Shown here in pieces: positions 7,799 to 13,466 of a stretch of DNA of 13,466 nt (the stretch's first letter is position 1; each line of letters begins with the position of its first letter). Source of the stretch: Chloroflexota bacterium (lineage in GTDB: Bacteria; Chloroflexota; Ktedonobacteria; Ktedonobacterales; Ktedonobacteraceae). The stretch lies in the NCBI GenBank assembly GCA_005881495.1, contig VBHI01000136.1, positions 1 through 13,466 on the forward strand. The letters run 5' to 3'. Position numbers and translations under genes: made by a program. Below the pieces are notes generated by a model that saw only the letters and a program-made list of their open reading frames with translations, had not been told where the DNA came from and made no database searches.

Positions 7799-8911
7799 TC
7801 AACCCAGTACCCCTTCACTTGTTTCTTGAATCAGCTGATCGACCACGGCTTTCAGGTCACCTGTGCGCTGGTAGGTGGCCAACTGGCGGTCGGCACTTGA
7901 TCCCTCTTGCAGGATGCGATAGGCATACTCCACTTCCTGGCGGCTGCCCAGTTCATCTATGATATCGCCGATGAACCACTCGATCAGTTCGCGGATCAGG
8001 TCGCGAGCAGGCAATTCCTCTTGCTTACCGAAGTCGATCAACTTGCCGTCCAGGCCGTAGCGCACGGCACGCCACTTGTTTTCCTCGATCAGGTCGTGAG
8101 GGTAGACGCGGAAAGTCATGTTGTCGCGGCGCAGTTTCCAGAGTTTCGCAACGATGGCCTGGAAAATGGCAGCTATACAAATCGCCTCGTCAACGCGGGT
8201 GCAGACGTCGCAGACACGGAATTCCAGAGTGGGGTAGGTATGGTTCGGGCGAACATCCCACCAAATTTTGCTGCTATCGGGAATGGTGTTTGTGTTCACC
8301 AGTGTATCTACAAGGTACGAGTAATCCGCATAGGACTGGAATATGCGGGGGATGCCGCTGCGGGGGAAGTTGCGGAAAATAATGCTGCGGTAGGATTTCA
8401 AGCCGGTGGTGCGGCCCATCCAGAAGGGCGAACTGGTGGAAAGGCACAAGATGTGAGGCAGCAGGTAACGAATGACGTTCATGGCATCGATGAGGAATTC
8501 GCGATCCTCAATCCCAACGTGAACATGAGTGCCGAAGATCAACATGCGCTGGGCCAGTTCCTGCATGTCCTGCTTTACACCCATATAGCGCTCCTGAGGG
8601 GTGATTTCCTGGGTCATCCAGGAGGAAAAAGGGTGGGTGCCGGCGGCGACGATCTTCAGGCCATTCTTCGCAGCCAGATCCATAATGGCGCGTCTCAGGC
8701 GCACCAACTCAACTCGTAGCTCTGCTGGGGTCTGGCATACGGAAGAACCTACCTCAACCATTGCCTGGTGTAGCTCTGGTTTGACCTGTTCAAGCAGGAT
8801 TAGTTTGCCTTCTTCCAAGATCTCGGTAATATAGGACCGCAATTCTCGCGTCTGCGGGTCGATGATCTGGTATTCTTCCTCGATGCCAATAGTTAGCGAT
8901 GGCGGTTTCAT
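7799..8911 (-). CDS. GCS2/YbdK-family carboxylate-amine ligase
   Basis: A 370-aa protein, the usual length for the YbdK branch of the glutamate-cysteine ligase type 2 family (E. coli YbdK is about 370 aa). The family forms an amide bond between a carboxylate and an amine, using ATP through an acyl-phosphate. Visible signatures: GIEEEYQI at 9-16 (metal- and ATP-binding glutamates), E53 in the A-M-V-E-V-G segment, GTHPF at 91-95, GTHVHVG at 127-133 (catalytic-site histidines), and the WWDVRP...LEFRVCD block at 217-235. E. coli YbdK has only weak gamma-glutamyl-cysteine ligase activity, so the true substrate cannot be read from the sequence. The ATG at 8911 has AGGAG 8 nt upstream, inside the 19-nt gap after the previous gene's stop. 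Last gene of a four-gene operon; converges on the helicase gene with a 38-nt gap. Confidence 0.93.
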   Translation of the reverse strand: MKPPSLTIGIEEEYQIIDPQTRELRSYITEILEEGKLILLEQVKPELHQAMVEVGSSVCQTPAELRVELVRLRRAIMDLAAKNGLKIVAAGTHPFSSWMTQEITPQERYMGVKQDMQELAQRMLIFGTHVHVGIEDREFLIDAMNVIRYLLPHILCLSTSSPFWMGRTTGLKSYRSIIFRNFPRSGIPRIFQSYADYSYLVDTLVNTNTIPDSSKIWWDVRPNHTYPTLEFRVCDVCTRVDEAICIAAIFQAIVAKLWKLRRDNMTFRVYPHDLIEENKWRAVRYGLDGKLIDFGKQEELPARDLIRELIEWFIGDIIDELGSRQEVEYAYRILQEGSSADRQLATYQRTGDLKAVVDQLIQETSEGVLG

Positions 8912-8930
8912 AATGATCTCTCCTTCCTTT

Positions 8931-10283
8931 TTAGCGTTTTTCGACGATAAATGTTGCCACGGCTGAGCCGGTGCCGGCTGAGACGTTTAAGAGTGCCTCG
9001 GATGAGAGGCGTGAGAGACAGCCGTCCACGTAGTCTCCGTAGAAAACGAGTGGGTTGGTGTCCAGCATCTGATCAACGAACGTCACGTGGCCATCTATCA
9101 GTAAGGGATACGGTTCAATGGGAATGGCGACTCGTTCCTGCACAATGTACGGCTCGGACAGCGCGGTGCGTATTGCCTCCTCCCAACTGCTGAAATCGGT
9201 CTGCCAGCCCAGCACAATTCCCTTGCCGCCGTACTCGTCGTTTGGTTTCAGTACGAGATTCTCACGGTGCTCCAGAATGAATGGTATCAAGTCAACTGTC
9301 TTGCCGTGGTGGCGAGCCTGGCGCTCCTCGACACGGCTGGTCCACGGAATATGGGCTTCGATGGCCTCCCGTTCAGCGGTGCTGAAGAGGCTGGCGTTGC
9401 GCTCATCGCACAGAACTGCCAGGCTGGCTTTTTTATGCAGGATTTTGCAGTTGAAGGGATTGACCATGCATACGGCCCCATCGCGTACAGCACGTACAAC
9501 CGGGTGATCCATGCCGCCACGTTCTACCAGTTCGCTGACGAGGACGCGCTTATAAATGAGCGTGATGTGGAAATCTCCGGCAACAAGACGGCCATTCTTG
9601 TACTCCACCTCGCGCGGGTCGGTAATAATACATTCCAGTCCCTGCGACTTGAAGTATTCCGCGAAGAGCAGGAACTCGCTGTAGCTGGGTACTTCGCGCC
9701 AGTCGAGGATGGCGATGCGCGGCGCTTCGCGGCTGTGGCCCCATTGCAGGTAGGAATCCATCAGAACATGGAGCACGCTGTGGCGTGCTGGCAAGGAGCG
9801 AACTTCATATTGCCGTAGGAACTCGCGCATCACGGGCAGGCCGTAGGACACTTCTGTCAGGGCATCATTGTAGGCCGGGCTGGCGGGGGTATCGGCGTTG
9901 TACTCTGTCAGGCGCAGGCCTCCGCGCTCCGTGACAAAAAACGTATCCACGCGAGAGGTGGGACTGGGATCGCGGAAGCCGGGGGTGTGCTGTACAAGCT
10001 CCTCTTCCCAGTCGAGCAGACCGAATTGGGAGCGGAAGGCTGCATCTTCTATGGCGGTGTAATAGGCCTTGTCGAAGGCACGCAGCAGGATGTGCACCCG
10101 CGATTGGAGAAAGTGATACTGCTCTGGCGTCATAAAGCGGGGCCGTAGGACAATGCTGAGCGGTCGCCCGCCGAAGAAAAGCCCACGGCGGCGCTGTTGA
10201 TCCTCCAGTTGTGCATAAGACGCGCTGCCCAGTTCGTCGGTGAGGAGATCGTGATAGCGTTGAATGGCTTCTCGTAGTGACAT
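8931..10283 (-). CDS. Circularly permuted ATP-grasp protein
   Basis: A 450-aa protein of the circularly permuted ATP-grasp family, related to the glutathionylspermidine-synthase fold and to proteins found next to YbdK/COG2308-type amidoligases. Visible signatures: [17 protein letters not shown] (126-142, typical of the family), the ATP-binding Lys and glycine loop [13 protein letters not shown] (345-357), the strand [10 protein letters not shown] (382-391), and C-terminal [13 protein letters not shown] (433-445), probably metal- or phosphate-binding. The reaction is expected to be ATP-dependent amide formation; substrate unknown. Start choice: two ATGs lie close together (10289 and 10283). 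GGAGG at 10295-10291 is 1 nt from the first and 7 nt from the second, so the second is chosen; the longer form would add two residues. It sits between an ordinary ATP-grasp gene and the GCS2 ligase in the same operon. Confidence 0.92.
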   Translation of the reverse strand: MSLREAIQRYHDLLTDELGSASYAQLEDQQRRRGLFFGGRPLSIVLRPRFMTPEQYHFLQSRVHILLRAFDKAYYTAIEDAAFRSQFGLLDWEEELVQHTPGFRDPSPTSRVDTFFVTERGGLRLTEYNADTPASPAYNDALTEVSYGLPVMREFLRQYEVRSLPARHSVLHVLMDSYLQWGHSREAPRIAILDWREVPSYSEFLLFAEYFKSQGLECIITDPREVEYKNGRLVAGDFHITLIYKRVLVSELVERGGMDHPVVRAVRDGAVCMVNPFNCKILHKKASLAVLCDERNASLFSTAEREAIEAHIPWTSRVEERQARHHGKTVDLIPFILEHRENLVLKPNDEYGGKGIVLGWQTDFSSWEEAIRTALSEPYIVQERVAIPIEPYPLLIDGHVTFVDQMLDTNPLVFYGDYVDGCLSRLSSEALLNVSAGTGSAVATFIVEKR

Positions 10284-10290
10284 GATCATA

Positions 10291-10295
10291 CCTCC
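10291..10295 (-). promoter_or_regulatory. Shine-Dalgarno deciding the start of the permuted ATP-grasp gene
   Basis: GGAGG (10295-10291 read on the minus strand) is 7 nt before the ATG at 10283 but only 1 nt before the ATG at 10289. This favours the inner start. Confidence 0.75.
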
Positions 10296-10328
10296 AAGAA
10301 AAACCTATGTGTAGGGGCCGACAACCGG

Positions 10329-11306
10329 CTATATAGTAGTTGAGGTCTCCTGTATCGGGTTATCATCGAAGCGATCCCGGTTAGCTGTCAGAAAGGTATC
10401 CCAGCGCAAATTGCGATGTTGGGGGCGCGGTTGCTTCGCGAGGCGGATAGCCATGTCGGCCATGTGCTTGACTACCCACTCGAAATAAAAAGGTGTCAGC
10501 GAGTAAATATCCATATCGGGAGCCGGGTTCATAAAATCGATGGCGTAGGGAATGCCGTTGCGAATGGCCCACTCGACGGAATTCATATCGTACCCAAGCG
10601 CGCGGACGAGTTTCAACGAATCCTCTACGACGCGAAGACCAAGCTCAGGGCTGAGATGATCGTGTTCAACATGATATTTGCGCTCATGGGGATCATACTT
10701 GATCGGCATCACATCATCCTGACCCAGGCAGACACAGCGTACGTATTGTTCCCATTCAATGAATTCCTGAACGATGACCGTACGAATGCCAAACTGGTTA
10801 TAATGGTGCAGTAGTTCATCTAAAGAATGGCAGATGAATACGTCCTTCCAACCTCCTCCAAGCGCGTCTTTGATGACGCAGGGGAGGCCGACATAGTCAA
10901 TGACGCCTTGCCAGTCCAGCGGGTAGATGAGGTTACGCAGGCTCTCGGAGTGGTCGATGCCGGGAATGTAGTCTTTGTTTGGCAGGACCACCGTCTTCGG
11001 ACTGGCGACTCCCAGCTTCGTGGCCAGGGCTGCCTCGAAGAACTTGTCGTCCGATGTCCACATGAAGGGATTGTTGATGACTGTTGCACCCTGAAGAACT
11101 GCATACTTGAGATAGAGGCGATAGTATGGTACCTCATGCGAGATACGATCGATGATCACCGTGTAGGGACATGGCTCGTCCATACTTGTGCTGCCTAATT
11201 TGACGAACTCGGCAACCACGTCCTCGTCACGGCTGTTCACTTCATTGATGAAGGAGGGTGGAAAGGACCATTCCCGTCCGACAAACAGGCCGATCTTAAG
11301 AGTCAT
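10329..11306 (-). CDS. ATP-grasp ligase (RimK/D-Ala-D-Ala-ligase type fold)
   Basis: A 325-aa ATP-grasp enzyme of normal, non-permuted order. The N-terminal Rossmann-like part starts KIGLFVGREWSFP (4-16) and continues through INNPFMWTSDDKF (77-89), the lead into the central domain typical of RimK-like ligases. The ATP-binding Lys lies in CVIKDALGGGW (K146, glycine loop 150-152). The hinge is VQEFIEWEQYVR (179-190). Metal-binding acids follow the family order: E245 in N-S-V-E-W, then D257 and N260 in YAIDFMNPAPDMD (254-266). ATP-grasp ligases join a carboxylate to an amine or similar nucleophile; the acceptor here is unknown. A longer frame begins at 11372 and overlaps the esterase gene, but only the ATG at 11306 has a strong Shine-Dalgarno (GGGGAG, 6 nt away), and it starts where homology-like sequence begins. 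Gap to the upstream esterase gene is 14 nt, to the next gene 45 nt. Confidence 0.9.
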   Translation of the reverse strand: MTLKIGLFVGREWSFPPSFINEVNSRDEDVVAEFVKLGSTSMDEPCPYTVIIDRISHEVPYYRLYLKYAVLQGATVINNPFMWTSDDKFFEAALATKLGVASPKTVVLPNKDYIPGIDHSESLRNLIYPLDWQGVIDYVGLPCVIKDALGGGWKDVFICHSLDELLHHYNQFGIRTVIVQEFIEWEQYVRCVCLGQDDVMPIKYDPHERKYHVEHDHLSPELGLRVVEDSLKLVRALGYDMNSVEWAIRNGIPYAIDFMNPAPDMDIYSLTPFYFEWVVKHMADMAIRLAKQPRPQHRNLRWDTFLTANRDRFDDNPIQETSTTI

Positions 11307-11312
11307 ATGCTT

Positions 11313-11318
11313 CTCCCC
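11313..11318 (-). promoter_or_regulatory. Shine-Dalgarno deciding the start of the ATP-grasp gene
   Basis: GGGGAG (11318-11313 on the minus strand) lies 6 nt before ATG 11306 and just beyond the esterase stop codon at 11323-11321. It rules in favour of the short start over the frame opening at 11372. Confidence 0.75.
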
Positions 11319-11320
11319 GG

Positions 11321-12040
11321 TCAATCGTGACCGCCGATGTACTTTTGGATCATCTGCTGCCAATAGGGCCAATCATGACCCCAACCATTCCAGATGCGAA
11401 AAGCATGCCAGATATCCTTACTCCAAAGGATGCTTGAAAGGCACTCATTATTTGAGTAGTTGGAGTCTTCGCGACCGATAACAATGATAATGTCTATATG
11501 TCGCAGCGCCTCCAGCCGTGCGGGGTCGAACTCGTTCTTCATGAAGTCGTTAGGGCTATTGAAATACACATTGTCGTCAGTGTAGCCGCCGGTGAAGGGT
11601 TTGATATCGTAGAGGCCGCTCATGCCTATCACGCGGTCAACGAGGTACGGGTAGCGAAAGGCGAAATTGACGGCGTGATACGCTCCAAAGCTTGTACCTG
11701 TAGTGATCAGGAAAGGGTTAGAGTTATGTTGGGAGGTAAACGGTAGGACTTCATTCAGGATATAGCGGTCATACTGGATGTGTCGCCACGCTCGTTCAGC
11801 CGGTGGCCGCCCTTTGTCATACCAGCTTTCGCCGTCCACACTATCCACACAAAATAACTGAAGCCCGCCGTTTTCAAGCTGATGGCCAAGCGCGGCGATC
11901 ATGCCCGTATCTTCCCACTGGAAGAAACGGCCCATCGACGTAGGATAAACCAGGACTCGAGCACCGGCATGGCCAAAGACCAACAACTCCATGTCTCGCT
12001 CAAGGGAAGGACTATACCAACGATGATACTTACGATTCAT
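11321..12040 (-). CDS. Putative esterase, alpha/beta-hydrolase (antigen 85/esterase D type)
   Basis: A 239-aa cytoplasmic alpha/beta hydrolase; no signal peptide. The nucleophile elbow is GTSFGA (115-120, S117). E191 or D192 in I-G-R-E-D is the likely acid and H222 in G-W-G-H-D-W-P-Y-W the catalytic histidine, so the triad looks intact. The sequence VLVYPTSMGRFFQWED (29-44) with the following ALGHQLENGG is typical of the bacterial putative-esterase family (Pfam Esterase), whose members cleave or transfer acyl groups. Start: ATG at 12040 is preferred; an in-frame GTG at 12052 is possible, and a stop precedes it. Neither has a good Shine-Dalgarno, unusual beside the three downstream genes. First gene of the operon with two ATP-grasp enzymes and a GCS2 ligase, so it may hydrolyse or transfer the product of those enzymes. 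Substrate not readable. Confidence 0.9.
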   Translation of the reverse strand: MNRKYHRWYSPSLERDMELLVFGHAGARVLVYPTSMGRFFQWEDTGMIAALGHQLENGGLQLFCVDSVDGESWYDKGRPPAERAWRHIQYDRYILNEVLPFTSQHNSNPFLITTGTSFGAYHAVNFAFRYPYLVDRVIGMSGLYDIKPFTGGYTDDNVYFNSPNDFMKNEFDPARLEALRHIDIIIVIGREDSNYSNNECLSSILWSKDIWHAFRIWNGWGHDWPYWQQMIQKYIGGHD

Positions 12041-12113
12041 TCTATTACACACTCACATTTAGCACTAGACGAGCCGATTCGCTCCATTGCGGAAGCGCCA
12101 GGTGTCAAGCAAA

Positions 12114-12143
12114 ATCGTATCACGCAGGTTGTAAGCATGTCAA
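12114..12143 (-). promoter_or_regulatory. Candidate promoter of the esterase/ATP-grasp operon
   Basis: On the minus strand, a perfect TTGACA (12143-12138), an 18-nt spacer and TACGAT (12119-12114, 4/6). The leader to ATG 12040 would be about 65 nt. A second perfect TTGACA lies exactly 35 bp downstream (12108-12103) but has no recognisable -10 at the right distance. Confidence 0.45.
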
Positions 12144-12151
12144 ACGTTGAG

Positions 12152-12170
12152 CTTGCAGGCCCACTGCAAG
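12152..12170. repeat. Perfect 7-5-7 palindrome between divergent promoters
   Basis: CTTGCAG (12152-12158), spacer GCCCA, CTGCAAG (12164-12170). It lies 8 bp upstream of the minus-strand -35 box and 33 bp upstream of the plus-strand -35 box. This is the size and place of a dimeric transcription-factor operator. It is not followed by a T-run, so a terminator is unlikely. Confidence 0.5.
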
Positions 12171-12203
12171 GGCGACCACATTTGAACGCATAGTCATATG
12201 CTA

Positions 12204-12232
12204 TTGCTATTTTACTAGTATTCAGGCATAAT
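12204..12232 (+). promoter_or_regulatory. Sigma70-like promoter of the YifB/ComM gene
   Basis: TTGCTA (12204-12209, 4/6), exactly 17 nt, then CATAAT (12227-12232, 5/6). Transcription would start near 12239, leaving a short leader of about 28 nt that contains the AGGAGG site. Confidence 0.55.
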
Positions 12233-12250
12233 GGCGGGGCAAATATGGTG

Positions 12251-12256
12251 AGGAGG
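12251..12256 (+). promoter_or_regulatory. Shine-Dalgarno of the YifB/ComM gene
   Basis: AGGAGG, 10 nt before ATG 12267. Strong match with slightly long spacing. It fixes the start, which also coincides with the conserved N-terminus of the family. Confidence 0.75.
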
Positions 12257-12266
12257 GTCAAGAATT

Positions 12267-13466
12267 ATGTTGGCAAAGGTGCAAAGCTGTGCGGTAATTG
12301 GCCTGGAAGGTGCGCTTGTCGAGGTTGAGGTTGATATATCGAATGGCCTCGCGGCATTCAACGTTGTTGGACTGCCTGACGCTGCGATCAATGAATCCAG
12401 AGAACGAGTACGATCGGCAATCAAAAACTGCGGTTGCCTATTCCCTTACAAACGGATCACTGCCAACCTGGCCCCGGCAGACCTGCGCAAAGAGGGGCCA
12501 GCCTATGATCTTCCTATAGCCATAGGGGTTTTGTTGGCCTCAGGACAGATCAATCCTGAAAAGTCTATAGATGAGTGCCTGTTTCTAGGCGAGCTGTCTC
12601 TCGATGGCAGTCTCCGGCATACCAACGGTATTCTCCCTATGGTAGCTCTGGCCTGTGAAAAGCGCGTGAACATTGTATTTGTGCCAGCCGACGATGCCAT
12701 GGAGGCCTCTCTCTTGCGTGGGGTGACAATTTATCCCGTAGAGACGCTTGGCCAGCTCATTGCCCACCTCAACGGTGAACGGCTGATTGAGCCATTTATC
12801 CCTGATCCTCGTATTCTCGAAAATATCGACCAGGTTGCCTATGGGCAGGACATGGCGGCGGTGCGCGGACAGGAACACGTCAAGCGGGCTTTAGAAGTGG
12901 CGGCGAGCGGCGCTCACAATATTTTGATGAGCGGCCCTCCAGGATCGGGAAAGACGCTGCTTGCGCGCTCGATGCCCTCTATTCTCCCTCGAATGATCAT
13001 TGAAGAATCCCTCGATGTCACGAAGATATACAGTGTGAGTGGGATGCTCCCCTCGGATATGCCCCTGGTACTGCAGCGGCCATTTCGCTCACCACACCAT
13101 ACTATCAGTCACGCGGGACTTGTTGGCGGAGGGCGTATCCCGCGACCCGGCGAGATCAGCCTGGCGCATCGCGGAGTGTTGTTCCTGGATGAATTACCGG
13201 AATTTGGGCAGAATGTGCTGGAGGTAATGCGCCAGCCTTTGGAAGATAAAGTGGTGACGATATCGCGGGCGCAGGGAACTATTACGTATCCTGCCAATTT
13301 TATGCTGGTGGCCTCGATGAATCCCTGCCCCTGCGGCTTCTTCGGCGACCCAATCAGGGAATGTAGCTGCTCGGCCTCCGCGATTATGCGCTACCAGAAA
13401 CGGATCAGTGGTCCGCTGCTGGATCGCATTGACATCCACATTGAGGTGCCGCGTGTCGATTATGAG
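12267..13466 (+). CDS. comM: YifB/ComM-family Mg-chelatase-like AAA+ ATPase (cut by right edge)
   Basis: First 400 codons; the family is usually about 500-510 aa, so roughly the last fifth is missing. The N-terminal ChlI-like domain begins [15 protein letters not shown] and carries [10 protein letters not shown] and [20 protein letters not shown] (65-84), hallmark segments. The AAA+ core has Walker A GPPGSGKT (223-230), the [17 protein letters not shown] block, Walker [11 protein letters not shown] with D308-E309, and the cysteine cluster [10 protein letters not shown]...CSC. In Gram-negative model species ComM is a hexameric branch-migration helicase aiding integration of transforming DNA; in other phyla the role is less certain. 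No reading-frame damage is visible. It is divergent from the esterase operon and shares the 12041-12266 promoter region with it. Family assignment is firm; function by analogy only. Confidence 0.95.
   Translation, partial: MLAKVQSCAVIGLEGALVEVEVDISNGLAAFNVVGLPDAAINESRERVRSAIKNCGCLFPYKRITANLAPADLRKEGPAYDLPIAIGVLLASGQINPEKSIDECLFLGELSLDGSLRHTNGILPMVALACEKRVNIVFVPADDAMEASLLRGVTIYPVETLGQLIAHLNGERLIEPFIPDPRILENIDQVAYGQDMAAVRGQEHVKRALEVAASGAHNILMSGPPGSGKTLLARSMPSILPRMIIEESLDVTKIYSVSGMLPSDMPLVLQRPFRSPHHTISHAGLVGGGRIPRPGEISLAHRGVLFLDELPEFGQNVLEVMRQPLEDKVVTISRAQGTITYPANFMLVASMNPCPCGFFGDPIRECSCSASAIMRYQKRISGPLLDRIDIHIEVPRVDYE

Noticed and set aside
7907..8719. 270-codon plus-strand open frame antisense to the GCS2 ligase gene
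   Set aside because: The minus strand encodes a clear YbdK-type protein over the same bases; the plus frame shows no family motifs and is a shadow of G+C-rich coding sequence.
9267..9818. 183-codon plus-strand open frame
   Set aside because: Antisense shadow of the circularly permuted ATP-grasp gene, which has strong family signatures.
11307..11372. N-terminal extension of the ATP-grasp gene by 22 residues
   Set aside because: It would overlap the esterase reading frame, and the strong GGGGAG site points to ATG 11306.
12037..12266. Small minus- and plus-strand frames in the esterase/ComM spacer
   Set aside because: They overlap good promoter boxes and lack ribosome sites or recognisable protein motifs.

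Overview
The window is bacterial chromosomal DNA. Gene content and base composition (flanks about 55% G+C by hand counts) suggest a Chloroflexota bacterium, perhaps of the Ktedonobacteria type. That assignment is an impression from the gene families, not something the sequence proves.

Layout, left to right. (1) Positions 1-564, minus strand: the first 188 codons of a SWIM zinc-finger protein that runs off the left edge. (2) Positions 565-892: an AT-rich divergent intergenic region with a weak candidate promoter and a 10-bp inverted repeat. (3) Positions 893-7760, plus strand: a tight two-gene operon of very large proteins (1025 and 1260 aa, 7-nt gap, TTG start on the second). The first I cannot assign to a family; its last ~290 residues could be an RNase H/PIWI-like fold. 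The second is an SF2-type helicase/ATPase with Walker A, DE-box, motif V- and motif VI-like segments, behind a long N-terminal region that may hold a degenerate PD-(D/E)XK nuclease fold. The pair is visibly more AT-rich than its neighbours. It is the best candidate here for an undescribed system, most plausibly one of nucleic-acid conflict or defence.

(4) Positions 7799-12040, minus strand, convergent with the operon: a four-gene operon transcribed as serine esterase, ATP-grasp ligase, circularly permuted ATP-grasp protein, then GCS2/YbdK-type carboxylate-amine ligase. Gaps are 14, 45 and 19 nt and each of the three downstream genes has its own Shine-Dalgarno. Three amide-bond-forming enzyme families plus a hydrolase suggest synthesis or tailoring of a small peptide-like metabolite of unknown structure. 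(5) Positions 12041-12266: a divergent promoter region with good sigma70-like boxes on both strands and a perfect 7-5-7 palindrome between them. (6) Positions 12267-13466, plus strand: the first 400 codons of a YifB/ComM-family Mg-chelatase-like AAA+ ATPase, cut by the right edge.

No tRNA, rRNA, CRISPR array, insertion sequence or transposase was seen.
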